DNA of 64,000 bases from Paraburkholderia solitsugae (GCF_013177695.1 NZ_WOEY01000114.1:1-64000); one strand, 5' to 3'. Counted from the stretch's first letter, positions 34,830-44,611 are shown. A program made the numbers and translations. The notes: generated by a model from the letters alone, not told the origin.

Positions 34830-35747
34830 ATGGATCTGCGGCAACTGCGGTATTTCGTCAAAGTGGTGGAGTGCGGCAACGTCACGCGCGCGAGCGAAGC
34901 ACTGCATATCGCGCAGCCCGCGATCAGCCAGCAGATGCGCAATCTGGAGCGCGATCTGGGAATGCAGTTGCTCGAGCGCAGCGTGCAGGGCGTGGCGCCC
35001 ACCGCAGCCGGGCAAACGCTTTACCGGCATGCAATCGAGTTGCTGCGGCAGGCCGACAGCACGCGCGAACTGCTGCGGCAGGACGCCGAGATGCCGCAGG
35101 GCAGAGTGTCGGTTGCCATGCCGTCGAGCACGGCGCGGATGGTGGCGATCCCGCTTGCACGCACGATCCGCGACCGTTACCCCGGCATCGCGCTGGAGTT
35201 GGTCGAAGCACCGAGCGCGGAACTCGGCAGTCTGATCGGTAGCGGACGGGTGGAACTGGCCGTCGTGGTGGACGCGGTCGAAACGCGCGGGGTCGCCGCG
35301 CAAAGGCTGCTCACCGAGGCGCTTTATCTGATTGCGTGGCCGGAGTTTCAGATGCCACGCGAGCCGGTATCGATCGCCGAACTCGCGCGCATGCCGCTGA
35401 TTCTGCCAAGCGCACCGAATACGATTCGCAGCCGCGTCGAGTGGGCTCTGCGCGAAGCCGGGCTGCCGTGCGAGATTCTGTTCGAGGCCAGTTCCACCGC
35501 ATTGTTATTCGCGGCGGTGATGGCCAGGTTAGGTGTGACGATCCTGCCGTGGACCGCCGCGCACGTGGAACTCGATGAGCACAAGCTCAAGCTTGCCAAG
35601 GTCGATCACCGATTGTTCTCGCGCGACCTGTCGCTCTGCTGGCACGACACGGCGTTACTGAGCAATGCCGTGCAGAAGGTCAAGGCGACGATACTCGAAC
35701 TGTTCGACAGCCTCGGCAAGCGGCCGGAGTGGACGGCGGCGGATTAA
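34830..35747 (+). CDS. LysR-type regulator of the malonate-type operon
   Basis: A 305-residue LTTR of the Nac/CynR-like group: MDLRQLRYFVKVVECGNVTR, then IAQPAISQQMRNLERDLG in the recognition helix, and an effector domain from about residue 90. I chose the ATG at 34830 because the homology starts there and ggag lies 12 bases upstream; an ATG 21 bases earlier is possible. It is divergent from the MFS/CoA-transferase/decarboxylase operon, with four inverted sites between, so it probably controls that operon. Its stop shares TTAA with the convergent EamA gene. Confidence 0.9.
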   Translation: MDLRQLRYFVKVVECGNVTRASEALHIAQPAISQQMRNLERDLGMQLLERSVQGVAPTAAGQTLYRHAIELLRQADSTRELLRQDAEMPQGRVSVAMPSSTARMVAIPLARTIRDRYPGIALELVEAPSAELGSLIGSGRVELAVVVDAVETRGVAAQRLLTEALYLIAWPEFQMPREPVSIAELARMPLILPSAPNTIRSRVEWALREAGLPCEILFEASSTALLFAAVMARLGVTILPWTAAHVELDEHKLKLAKVDHRLFSRDLSLCWHDTALLSNAVQKVKATILELFDSLGKRPEWTAAD

Positions 35748-36643
35748 GGCGCCGTCGCCCGCCGCACGAAGAGTCGCCGCGTGAGATCGAACGCCACCAG
35801 ATTTCCCGCCACCACCAGCAGAAGCCCGAGCACCGCCAACGCGGACCATCGGTAACCCTCGAATATCGTCGACGCCGCCAGCGCCACAATCGGAAACAGC
35901 ACGGTGCAGTAGGCAGCCCGCTCCGGGCCCATGCGACCGACCAACATCAGGTACGCGGTAAAGCCGATCACCGAACCGAACACGGCCAGATAAGCGAGCG
36001 CGCCGAGATAACGCGCGTCAGGCTCGATGGAGAAGGAAAAACCAGCCAGCGCGCTTCCCACCGTCAGAATGCCGGCGCCGATCAGCATCGCCCAGCTGTT
36101 GGTGGCGAACGGGTGCAAGCCCATCGATTGCATCCGGCTCGACAGCAGGTTGCCGGCCGAAAAGCACAATGTGCCAAGGAACGCGATAGCGAGTCCCAGC
36201 CACACCGCGTGGTCGCCCAGGTGTCCCTCCATCTGCTGGACGAACAGGCACACGATACCGACGAGCCCCAACGCCGCACCGGCAATCGCCGACGGCTGCA
36301 AAGGACGGCCCATGAAAAGCCGTCCGTTGATCGAATTCAGCAGAGGCGCAGTGGAAAACACCACCGCGACGAGGCCACTCGGCACCACCTGCTCAGCATA
36401 GTAGAAGCACAGAAAGTTCAGACAGAAGAGCGCCAGCCCTTGCGCGGCCAGGAAGCGCCATGCGGCGCGCGGCGGCCAGATCGGCCGGCGCATGATGCGC
36501 AGCAGCGCGAACAGCACCAGCGCCGCGATCCAGAAACGCCACGCAATCGACACCGGTGGCGGCACCGCACCCAGTTGCCATTTGATCGCGATCCACGTGG
36601 TGCCCCAGATGAGCACGGTGACGGCATAGAGCGAAAGATTCAT
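35744..36643 (-). CDS. EamA/DMT-family transporter
   Basis: A 299-residue protein with ten predicted helices and two EamA repeats (first helix LYAVTVLIWGTTWIAIKWQLG; second repeat from about residue 150). These drug/metabolite-family proteins usually export metabolites. I chose the ATG at 36643 because the in-frame extension upstream is charged and not membrane-like. It is divergent from an AraC regulator 143 bases away that probably controls it, and it converges with the LysR gene, sharing a four-base stop overlap. Confidence 0.87.
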   Translation of the reverse strand: MNLSLYAVTVLIWGTTWIAIKWQLGAVPPPVSIAWRFWIAALVLFALLRIMRRPIWPPRAAWRFLAAQGLALFCLNFLCFYYAEQVVPSGLVAVVFSTAPLLNSINGRLFMGRPLQPSAIAGAALGLVGIVCLFVQQMEGHLGDHAVWLGLAIAFLGTLCFSAGNLLSSRMQSMGLHPFATNSWAMLIGAGILTVGSALAGFSFSIEPDARYLGALAYLAVFGSVIGFTAYLMLVGRMGPERAAYCTVLFPIVALAASTIFEGYRWSALAVLGLLLVVAGNLVAFDLTRRLFVRRATAP

Positions 36644-36785
36644 GACGAGGCCTGCAGCAGCAAAGAGCGGAAACCCAACTATGCTGCAGCGCCACCGGCC
36701 ACACTTGTCCAGGATTGCGCACTTTTTCGGAGGGACGCGCCGCCGGCGACGGCTCGCCCTATACTGACGCTTACCCCGCCATCGA

Positions 36786-37727
36786 ATGCATGCCGCTCGT
36801 TCCGTGAACGCCAGACCGCCCGCCCCCGTGATCGAATCCACCGAAACGCCGTTCGGCCTTCAGTCGGTCTGTCACACGCTGCGCGACGCCAACGCGAATC
36901 TCGAGCGCTTTGCATGGCTGGGCGACCGGCTCGCCATCGCCCTCTGGACCCGCGACACCGAGGAGGCCGAGACCATCTATGAGCGGCCCGGCCATCACAC
37001 GCTGTCGTGCTATCTGGATGGTGGCTATCGCACCGAGCGTCAGAAGATGCCCGGGCGCTACGGCGCGCCGTCGCGGCTCTGCGCGTTGCCCGGAGAACAT
37101 GAATCGCGCTGGTGGGTACGCGGCCACATGCACTTCATGCATCTTTACTTCCTGCCCGAACACTTCACGCAACGCGCCGTGCAGGAACTCGATCGCGAGC
37201 CGCGCGAACTCACGCTTGCCGATCGCACCTATTTCGAAGACGCCCGCATCGCGAGCCTGTGTCAATCGCTTGCCAATGAAGACTGGCAAGACCCCGATGG
37301 CCTGCTGCGAACCAATGAAACCGCGCATCAGGTGCTGAGTCTGCTGCTGCGCGCACAAGGCGTGCGCCGCGCGGATGCGTCGCTCAAGGGCGGTCTGTCG
37401 GTCGCAACCCGGCGGCGCTTGCGCGACTACATCGAGAACCATCTCGCACAAACGCTCACACTCGGCGAGCTCGCCGGTGTAGCGGCGCTGTCGGAATTTC
37501 ATCTGGCGCGTATGTTCCGCGCGTCGTTCGGACTACCGCCTGCCGCCTGGATCGCGCAGCAACGGCTCGAACGCGCACGCACGCTGCTGCGCACCACGAG
37601 ACTGCCGCTCGTGCAAGTCGCCGACCAATGCGGCTTTGCGAACGCCAGCCATTTCAGTCACCGTTTTCGTGAAAGCGTCGGCGTGGCGCCGGCGGCGTAT
37701 CGGCAGGTGGTCAGCGCGCAATCGTGA
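36786..37727 (+). CDS. AraC-family transcriptional regulator
   Basis: A 313-residue protein: an N-terminal sensor domain of about 200 residues and a C-terminal double HTH (RLRDYIENHLAQTLTLGELAG; FRASFGLPPAAWIAQQRLERA; QVADQCGFANASHFSHRFRE). The arrangement, divergent from an EamA exporter, suggests that it activates or represses that gene in response to a small molecule. The start at 36786 is the first ATG in frame; an initiation site a little further in cannot be excluded. Confidence 0.88.
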   Translation: MHAARSVNARPPAPVIESTETPFGLQSVCHTLRDANANLERFAWLGDRLAIALWTRDTEEAETIYERPGHHTLSCYLDGGYRTERQKMPGRYGAPSRLCALPGEHESRWWVRGHMHFMHLYFLPEHFTQRAVQELDREPRELTLADRTYFEDARIASLCQSLANEDWQDPDGLLRTNETAHQVLSLLLRAQGVRRADASLKGGLSVATRRRLRDYIENHLAQTLTLGELAGVAALSEFHLARMFRASFGLPPAAWIAQQRLERARTLLRTTRLPLVQVADQCGFANASHFSHRFRESVGVAPAAYRQVVSAQS

Positions 37728-37882
37728 CCGGTGCGCTGATCCAGGCCGCTCCGGGCTGGCCCTAGGCCGGGCCGCGCTGGCCTGGCCTGGCTGTCGGCGC
37801 CAGCCTGAACCCTGAGCACGGGGCACTGAGGCCGAGCTGCCCTGCCTTGAGCTTGACCGGCAAACGCCTACCGCGACCGACC
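37728..37882. other. Short GC-rich spacer
   Basis: Between the convergent AraC and dehydrogenase genes. It is low-complexity, with many GGCC/CTGG tracts; no gene and no clear terminator seen. Confidence 0.4.
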
Positions 37883-40800
37883 TCACTTCAAAGCCATCGC
37901 CAGCACGCGCGCCACATGGATCGCGTCGACGCCCGCGCCATCATGAATCTGATGCCGGCAACTCGTGCCGTCCGCGACCATCACCGTGTTGCCATCGATC
38001 TTGCGCACCGCGGGCAGCAGCGACCGTTCCGCCATCGCCTGCGATGTGGCGTAGTGCTCAGCCTCGTAGCCAAAGCTGCCCGCCATGCCGCAGCACGATG
38101 ACTCAACCGTCGACACTTTCAGTTCAGGAACCCAGTTCAGTACGGTTTGCACAGGCGTGAACGCGTCGAAGGCTTTTTGATGGCAATGGCCGTGTACCAA
38201 CGCCTGCTCCTTCGCCAACGGCTTCAGCGCAAGCTGCAAGCGCCCGGCCTTTTCCTCGCGCACCAGAAACTCTTCGAACAGAAACGCCTGTTTCGAAAGC
38301 CGTTGCGCTTCTTCACCGAAACCGTAGTGCAGAAACTCGTCGCGCAACGACAGCAAACACGACGGCTCCAACCCGACGATCGGTACGCCACGCTCCACAA
38401 ACGGTTTGAACAGATCGAGCATGCGCCGCGCTTCCTGCTTCGCTTCATCGACCAAACCGGCCGCAAGGAAGGTGCGACCGCAACACACCGGCCGCTCGCC
38501 CTGGCGCGTATTGAAGTGCACCGTGTAACCGGCAGCTTCCAACACCTGTTGCGCGGCGCGCGCGTTTTCAGGTTCCATGTTGTTGTTGAATGTATCGACG
38601 AACAACAGCACTTCTTTCAGCGCGCCGTCTTGGGCCCGTTTGCCCGACACTGCGTCCGACAGAAACGATTTCTTGAAGCGCGGCAGCGTCCGTTCAGGCG
38701 CGAAACCAACCGAGCGCTTGAACCACGCCGACAACACCGGCACGTTGTCAGCCAATGCCATCAAGCCCGGCACGCGGCTCGCCGCAGCGGCATAGCGCGG
38801 CATGAAAGCCACCAGCCTGTCACGCAGACGCAGGCCGTGCCGTTTGACGCGCGCCGCCCGCGCCTCGATCTTGAACTTCGCCATGTCGACGCCCGTCGGG
38901 CAATCGCGCTTGCAGCCCTTGCACGAGACGCACAGGTCGAGCGTGTCCCTGACGTCGTCGCTGGCGAGTCCTGCTTCGCCGAGTTGCCCGGAGATGGCCA
39001 GACGCAAGGTGTTCGCGCGCCCACGCGTCACATGTTGCTCATCCTTCGTCACGCGGTAACTCGGGCACATGGTGCCTGCATCGAACTTGCGGCAATGGCC
39101 GTTGTTGTTGCACATCTCAACGGCCTTCGCGAGACCGCCCGCCAGATCGTTGCCGCTGCCCGGCAGCGTCTCCTTCCCCGTCAGCGGATCACGTTCGACG
39201 TTCCATGCGGACCAGTCGAGCGCGGTCTCAATCCGATGCGCTTCGTAGCCCGGCGCAAAGCGAAAATTGCGTGCGTCGTCCATTTTCGGCGGACGCACGA
39301 TCTTGTCGGGATTGAAGCGGTTATCCGGATCGAACAACGCCTTGATTTCGGTGAAGGCCTGATTCAGACGCGGCCCGTATTGCCACGCGACCCATTCGCC
39401 GCGGCACAAGCCGTCGCCGTGTTCGCCTGAATACGCGCCCTTGTATTCGCGTACCAATGCCGCCGCTTCTTCGGCAATTGCGCGCATTTTTACTGCGCCG
39501 TCGCGCCGCATATCGAGAATCGGCCGCACGTGCAATGTGCCGACACTCGCATGCGCATACCAGGTGCCTTCGGTGCCGTGACGATGGAACACTTCGGTCA
39601 GGCGGCTCGTGTATTCCGCCAAATGTTCGAGCGGTACCGCGCAATCTTCGATGAAGGAGACCGGTTTGCCGTCACCCTTCATGCTCATCATGATGTTCAA
39701 GCCGGCTTTACGGACTTCCCACAGCGCTTTCTGTTCATTCGCGGCAGGCATCTCGACGACCGAATCGGGCAAGCCCAGATCGGCCATCAGTTCAGTGAGT
39801 TGTTTGAGCGACGCGAGTTGCTGGTCACGGTCCTCGCCGGCGAATTCCACCAGCAGGATCGCTTGCGGCTCGCCGACCAGCGCCTTCTCGATCACCGGCC
39901 GGAAGGCGGGATTGCTCATTGCCAGATCGATCATGGTGCGATCGACCAGCTCCACGGCCACCGGCTTCAGCTTGACGATGTGCTGCGTGAGATCCATCGA
40001 CTGCCAGAAGGTCGGGAAGTTGACCACGCCAAGCGTCTTATGCGTGGGCAGTGGTGCGAGCCTCAGTGTCAGTTGCCGGCTGAACGCAAGCGTGCCTTCC
40101 GAACCGACCAGCAGATGCGCAAGATTCGCGATGCCGTCATCGGTATAAGCGTGCGGGTTCTGGCAATCGAACACGTCGATGTTGTAGCCCGCGACACGCC
40201 GCAAAACTTTCGGCACACGCGCCACAATTTCATCGCGCTCACGTTGAGCAATCTGCTTCACGCCTTCCACTATCTGCTGCAAACGCGCGCCTTGCGGCGC
40301 CACGCGCAATGACGCGAAGCGTGCTTCGCTGCCGTCGGCGAGAATAGCGTCGATTGCGTCGACGTTGTGCACCATATTGCCGTATTCGATCGAGCGCGAG
40401 CCGCAGGAATTGTTGCCTGCCATGCCCCCGATTGTGCATTGCGCCGCCGTCGAGACATCGACCGGAAACCACAGGCCGTGAGGCTTCAGCCATGCGTTCA
40501 GATGATCCAGCACGACGCCCGGTTCGACCGTCACCGTGCGCGCGTCGGCATCGAACGCGACGATGTTGTTCAGCCACTTGCTGGTGTCGATCACCAGTGC
40601 CTCGCCGACGGTCTGGCCGCATTGGCTCGTGCCCGCGCCGCGCGCGAGCAAAGGCACTTTCTCGCTCCGGGCAATCTCCAGTGCGACGCGCAGATCGTCC
40701 TGATCGCGCGGCACCACCACACCGATCGGCGTGATCTGATAGATCGACGCGTCAGTGGCATAACGGCCGCGGCTCGCCGCATCGAACAACACGTCGCCGC

Positions 40801-40903
40801 GTAAAGACTTGCGCAGATGCTGCGCGAGCGGCGTCGTCAGGCGCGCGGCAGACGGCACCAGATGGATCGGCTTGACGAGTAAAGCGGAGGTGGGGTTCGT
40901 CAT
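37883..40903 (-). CDS. FAD- and Fe-S-containing 2-hydroxyacid dehydrogenase (YdiJ/D-2-hydroxyglutarate type)
   Basis: A 1006-residue fusion: an FAD-binding PCMH domain (about 60-240; LLARGAGTSQCGQ, IGGMAGNNSCGSRSIEYG), FAD-oxidase C-terminal domain (to about 540), a ferredoxin-like domain with CNNNGHCRKFDAGTMCPS and CVSCKGCKRDCPTG, and two CCG heterodisulfide-reductase-type modules (PVCCGRTFLA, ESSCCGMAGSFG). E. coli YdiJ, of the same size and order, oxidises D-2-hydroxyglutarate; relatives act on lactate or glycolate. It is the last gene of the GntR-controlled operon and would pass electrons from a 2-hydroxyacid to the respiratory chain. Confidence 0.88.
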   Translation of the reverse strand: MTNPTSALLVKPIHLVPSAARLTTPLAQHLRKSLRGDVLFDAASRGRYATDASIYQITPIGVVVPRDQDDLRVALEIARSEKVPLLARGAGTSQCGQTVGEALVIDTSKWLNNIVAFDADARTVTVEPGVVLDHLNAWLKPHGLWFPVDVSTAAQCTIGGMAGNNSCGSRSIEYGNMVHNVDAIDAILADGSEARFASLRVAPQGARLQQIVEGVKQIAQRERDEIVARVPKVLRRVAGYNIDVFDCQNPHAYTDDGIANLAHLLVGSEGTLAFSRQLTLRLAPLPTHKTLGVVNFPTFWQSMDLTQHIVKLKPVAVELVDRTMIDLAMSNPAFRPVIEKALVGEPQAILLVEFAGEDRDQQLASLKQLTELMADLGLPDSVVEMPAANEQKALWEVRKAGLNIMMSMKGDGKPVSFIEDCAVPLEHLAEYTSRLTEVFHRHGTEGTWYAHASVGTLHVRPILDMRRDGAVKMRAIAEEAAALVREYKGAYSGEHGDGLCRGEWVAWQYGPRLNQAFTEIKALFDPDNRFNPDKIVRPPKMDDARNFRFAPGYEAHRIETALDWSAWNVERDPLTGKETLPGSGNDLAGGLAKAVEMCNNNGHCRKFDAGTMCPSYRVTKDEQHVTRGRANTLRLAISGQLGEAGLASDDVRDTLDLCVSCKGCKRDCPTGVDMAKFKIEARAARVKRHGLRLRDRLVAFMPRYAAAASRVPGLMALADNVPVLSAWFKRSVGFAPERTLPRFKKSFLSDAVSGKRAQDGALKEVLLFVDTFNNNMEPENARAAQQVLEAAGYTVHFNTRQGERPVCCGRTFLAAGLVDEAKQEARRMLDLFKPFVERGVPIVGLEPSCLLSLRDEFLHYGFGEEAQRLSKQAFLFEEFLVREEKAGRLQLALKPLAKEQALVHGHCHQKAFDAFTPVQTVLNWVPELKVSTVESSCCGMAGSFGYEAEHYATSQAMAERSLLPAVRKIDGNTVMVADGTSCRHQIHDGAGVDAIHVARVLAMALK

Positions 40904-40927
40904 ATCGTCGGCCTATAAGAAAACGGG

Positions 40928-41677
40928 CTAGTACAGCGTCAAGCTGATCGGCGCGAGCCCTTCAATGCGCCCGCTCGCCGTGCCCGCGCTCTGCGGAAAA
41001 AACATTCCGGTATACGAACCGGTGGTAACGACCATGTCCGGCGTGACCGCGATGCCGCGCGACGTGGCGTGATTGATGAGCCACGTCAGCAGGCGCCGTG
41101 GATCGCCGGCCGGATTGGCGGGTGCCGTCTCGACCACGTCACGCCCTTCGAACCTGAATTGGGCCAAGGGGGCCACAAACGGAAAGTCCTCGCGATACGG
41201 CGTAAATTCGCCGACGATCAGCCCGCCGTGATTCTGCAAGTCCGCGAGTTGGGCGAGCTTGTCAACATTGGGCCAGCCGGCGTAGCGGCTCGCCACGATC
41301 TCGATGGTCGCACCGATCGACCCGATGCCCGCGTGCACTTCTGCGTCGCTATACGGTGTTGTCGACGGCTCGAAGCGGCGGCCGAAACGGAATGCGATCT
41401 CCAGTTCAAGTCCGAGCGGTGCGAAGGCTCCACGCGGCAGCCGTGCGCCGTCGGCGTACAGATCGCTCGCGGGCAACGGCGCACCCTGAATCGGGCCACT
41501 GTCGGATTTCGCGCCGATCTTCCAGCCGCCGATCGACGCGTCCAATGCGCGCAGAATGTCGTGCTGGATCGCGTAGGCGGCTGCATCGTCCGCGGGCGTT
41601 TGCTCCGGCGACAACGCATCGAGGGTCCGGTGATTGCGGTGCGCGTCGGCGAGACGCTGACTCAGTAGGGTTGTCAT
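40928..41677 (-). CDS. 2-keto-4-pentenoate hydratase-like (FAH superfamily) protein
   Basis: A 249-residue MhpD/DmpH-type protein (MTTLLSQRLADAHRNHRTL; GGWKIGAKSD; LELEIAFRFG; MVVTTGSYTGMFF). Family members hydrate 2-hydroxy-penta-2,4-dienoates or decarboxylate related oxo-acids. The metal-binding acidic residues are in the ELEIAF segment. The ATG at 41677 is where homology starts; the ribosome site is weak. It lies between the MFS gene (37-base gap) and the giant dehydrogenase (24-base gap), so is co-transcribed. Its role with an aminotransferase is unclear; an oxo-acid intermediate is likely. Confidence 0.82.
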   Translation of the reverse strand: MTTLLSQRLADAHRNHRTLDALSPEQTPADDAAAYAIQHDILRALDASIGGWKIGAKSDSGPIQGAPLPASDLYADGARLPRGAFAPLGLELEIAFRFGRRFEPSTTPYSDAEVHAGIGSIGATIEIVASRYAGWPNVDKLAQLADLQNHGGLIVGEFTPYREDFPFVAPLAQFRFEGRDVVETAPANPAGDPRRLLTWLINHATSRGIAVTPDMVVTTGSYTGMFFPQSAGTASGRIEGLAPISLTLY

Positions 41678-41714
41678 TGCTTTGAAGGCGAAGAGAAGGA
41701 ACGATCCAGTCTGT

Positions 41715-43001
41715 TTATGCACCCACACCCGTGGTGGCGTGCGCTTTGTCGGCCGTGCTGACCTCGAATTTGCTTTCCGGCTGCATGCGGAATGCAAGCA
41801 CCACTCCGATCGCCATCAACAGCATGCTGCCGACGAACGGCAACTCCCAGCTACCGAAGTAGTCGATCAGAAATCCGCCGACTACCGGCGAGATGATCGC
41901 GGCCAATGCCGAGCCGGTGTTCATCATGCCGCTCGCCGTGCCTGAGTATTCCGGCGCGATGTCCATCGGGATCGCCCACATCGGGCCGATCGTCATTTCA
42001 GCGAAGAAGAAGCCCGACGCGAGACATGCCATCGACAGATACAGGTCGTGCGTGAACATCAGCGGAATCAGCGAGAGCAGACAAAAGAACATGCACACCG
42101 ACACCATCCAGCTCCGCGCACGCTTCAGGCTGCGGGTACGCGTGAAGATCCAGTCGGTGACAATGCCGCCGAGCGTATCGCCGAGTACGCCGGCAAAGAA
42201 TACGACCGAGGCGAAAATCGCCGACTTCTGCAGTTGCAGGTGATAGCTGTGCAGGAAGTACTGCGGAATCCAGCTCAGGAACAGCCACAAGGTCCAGCCG
42301 TAGCAGAAGTAGACGATCGTGACGGGCCACATGCGGCGAAACAGTTTTCCCCATGGCACACCGGCCGCTTTGGGTTTCGGCGCGGGCAAGATTTCGAGTT
42401 CCTCGGTCGTGATACGCGGATGATCTTTCGGATGTTCGGTGAACGTGAACGTCCACACCGCCACCCACAGCAGACTGAACACGCCGCAGATATAGAACGA
42501 TTCGCGCCAGCCCCAGGTCGCCATCACCAGCACGATCATGCCCGGCGCCAATGCATTGCCGATCCGCGATGCCGCGTGGGTAATGCCCTGCGCGAAGCCG
42601 CGTTTTTCTTTCGCGACCCAGCGCGCCATGGCGGAGGTCGCAGCAGGAAACGTGGCGCCTTCGCCGAAGCCGAGCAACACGCGCGCGGCCAGCAACGAGA
42701 CCAGTCCGCCGGCGAGGCCGGTCAGCAAAGTCGCAACGCCCCAGATAGCGCCGCAGAAAATCAGCGTGCGCTTCGCGCCGAAGCGGTCACTGACCCAGCC
42801 ACCGATGATCTGAAAAATCAGATACGGATAGGCGAACGCCGAAAACACCAGGCCCACTTCCGTATGCGAGAGTCCGAACTCCTTGCCGAAACCTGCCGCT
42901 GCGGTGCTGACGTTGACGCGGTCCAGGTAAGTGATGAAGTACATGATGCTTAGCATCACTAAAACGATACTGGTCGCACTGCTTACACGAAACCGCCTCA
43001 T
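41715..43001 (-). CDS. MFS transporter, anion:cation symporter (ACS) type
   Basis: A 428-residue, 12-helix protein. ITYLDRVNVSTAAAGFG in helix 1 and GGWVSDRFGAKRTL are ACS-family signatures (glucarate, phthalate, galactonate importers). It imports an organic anion. I chose the ATG at 43001 after ggagagagacg; the 29-residue extension upstream is charged and not conserved. It is the second gene of the GntR-controlled leftward operon, 233 bases downstream of the aminotransferase gene. Confidence 0.88.
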   Translation of the reverse strand: MRRFRVSSATSIVLVMLSIMYFITYLDRVNVSTAAAGFGKEFGLSHTEVGLVFSAFAYPYLIFQIIGGWVSDRFGAKRTLIFCGAIWGVATLLTGLAGGLVSLLAARVLLGFGEGATFPAATSAMARWVAKEKRGFAQGITHAASRIGNALAPGMIVLVMATWGWRESFYICGVFSLLWVAVWTFTFTEHPKDHPRITTEELEILPAPKPKAAGVPWGKLFRRMWPVTIVYFCYGWTLWLFLSWIPQYFLHSYHLQLQKSAIFASVVFFAGVLGDTLGGIVTDWIFTRTRSLKRARSWMVSVCMFFCLLSLIPLMFTHDLYLSMACLASGFFFAEMTIGPMWAIPMDIAPEYSGTASGMMNTGSALAAIISPVVGGFLIDYFGSWELPFVGSMLLMAIGVVLAFRMQPESKFEVSTADKAHATTGVGA

Positions 43002-43234
43002 CGTCTCTCTCCATTGCAGTCTATCGACGGCGCGCCTGAAATGGCGCGCTGCGTCGTCGCCCGTCGGCGAAATACGCCGCGGGCACATCGCAAGTTGTTG
43101 GTGGGCCGCGTTCTATGCGCGGCTTCATGAGGTGCTGCCCACCTTCCCTTGCTGCGAGATGCGCTGCTGCACTCATACGCTGACGTGCCGAGCGCTGTCC
43201 CGCTGGTGCGCCCGGCGCGCATGTGCTCAGGTGC

Positions 43235-44455
43235 TCAAGCCGCCGCTTTCAGACCCGACGCGTGCGTCGGCTGGCTCAGCCACTCCATAGCGGCAGGCAG
43301 GCCGCTTTCTTTGAGCGGCACGCCCGCGAGCTTCAGGCCCATTTCGCACCCGGCCAACGTCGCCAGCAGCATCAGGTCGTTGCAGTCGCCGAGGTGGCCG
43401 ATGCGGAACATGCGGCCTTTCATCTTGCCGAGGCCGGTGCCGAGCGACATGTCGAAGCGTTCGTAGATGACCTTGCGCACCGCGTCGGCATCGATGCCAT
43501 CCGGCATCATCACGCCAGTCAGCACCGGGCTATACACAGCGGGATCCGCGCACTGAATCTCCAGACCCCACGCTCGAACCGCACGGCGGGTGGCTTCGGC
43601 GAGACGCTCATGACGGGCGAACACGTTGTCGAGCCCTTCGCCGAGAATCATCTCCAGCGCCTCATTGAGCCCGTACAGCAAGTTCGTGTTCGGCGTGTAC
43701 GGCCAGTAGCCGGTCTTGTTCATCTCGACGATGTCGGTCCAGTCCCAGAAGCTGCGCGGCAGTTTGGCCTGCTTGCTGGCGGCAAAGGCCTTCGGCGAGA
43801 TCGCGTTGAAACTGATACCCGGCGGCAGCATCAAACCCTTTTGCGAGCCCGACACAGTGACGTCGACGCCCCATTCGTCATGGCGATAGTCGGCGCAGGC
43901 GAGGCCCGAGATCGTGTCGACCAGCAGCAGCGCCGGGTGGCCGGCGGCGTCGATCGCGCGGCGCACGGCGGCGATGTCCGAGGTGACGCCCGTCGAGGTT
44001 TCGTTATGGACCACGCACACCGCCTTGATCGCGTGCTGCGTGTCGGCGCGCAGGCGCTCTTCGATCATGTGCGGCTGAACCCCGCGCCGCCAGCCTTCGA
44101 TACCAGGCAGGCCGAGGAACTCTGGCTTCAGCCCGAGGCTTTCCGCCATCTTTTTCCACAGCGTCGCAAAGTGGCCGGTTTCGAACATCAGCACGTTGTC
44201 GCCGGGGCTTAGCGTGTTCGACAGCGCCGCTTCCCATGCACCGGTGCCGGAGGCCGGATAGATCACCACCGGTTGCTGCGTCTTGAAGATTTTCTTGATG
44301 CCTTCGAGCACCTTTAGACCGAGTTCGCCGAACTCGGGGCCGCGGTGATCGATGGTCGGGTAGCTCATCGCCCGGAGAATGCGATCGGGCACCGGGCTCG
44401 GACCCGGGATCTGCAGGAAGTGACGGCCAGCGGGGTGAAAGTCTAGCTTGAGCAT
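43235..44455 (-). CDS. Class V aminotransferase, serine/alanine-glyoxylate type
   Basis: A 406-residue PLP enzyme. The Lys Schiff base is in TVSGSQKGLMLPPG, the PLP-phosphate region PASGTGAWEAAL and Asp in LLVDTISGLA are present, and GPSPVPDRILRAM opens the fold. It resembles serine-glyoxylate aminotransferases that make hydroxypyruvate and glycine, or alanine-glyoxylate enzymes. aggaggagccca before the ATG is excellent; the ATG ten codons earlier has none. It is the first gene of the operon facing the GntR regulator, with a TTTTGCATGCAAAA operator in the leader. Confidence 0.88.
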   Translation of the reverse strand: MLKLDFHPAGRHFLQIPGPSPVPDRILRAMSYPTIDHRGPEFGELGLKVLEGIKKIFKTQQPVVIYPASGTGAWEAALSNTLSPGDNVLMFETGHFATLWKKMAESLGLKPEFLGLPGIEGWRRGVQPHMIEERLRADTQHAIKAVCVVHNETSTGVTSDIAAVRRAIDAAGHPALLLVDTISGLACADYRHDEWGVDVTVSGSQKGLMLPPGISFNAISPKAFAASKQAKLPRSFWDWTDIVEMNKTGYWPYTPNTNLLYGLNEALEMILGEGLDNVFARHERLAEATRRAVRAWGLEIQCADPAVYSPVLTGVMMPDGIDADAVRKVIYERFDMSLGTGLGKMKGRMFRIGHLGDCNDLMLLATLAGCEMGLKLAGVPLKESGLPAAMEWLSQPTHASGLKAAA

Positions 44456-44473
44456 TGGGCTCCTCCTATTGAA

Positions 44474-44487
44474 TTTTGCATGCAAAA
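44474..44487. promoter_or_regulatory. GntR operator, perfect palindrome
   Basis: TTTTGCATGCAAAA, fully palindromic, 19 bases upstream of the aminotransferase ATG where RNA polymerase or a leader would sit. The nearly identical second copy at 44612 supports a regulator site. Confidence 0.7.
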
Positions 44488-44611
44488 AACTATATCAGAC
44501 GATCCGAGACGAACCCAAGGCAAAATTTGCTTGCTGACACCGGTGTTTACCCGCGCTATTAACTAATCTTTATGCTTCCGCTAAAATCCTACCTAATACG
44601 ATGTTGAGGGC

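Noticed and set aside
38147-39430. A 427-codon frame antisense to the giant FAD/Fe-S dehydrogenase
   Set aside because: No domain, and the opposite strand has complete cofactor motifs.
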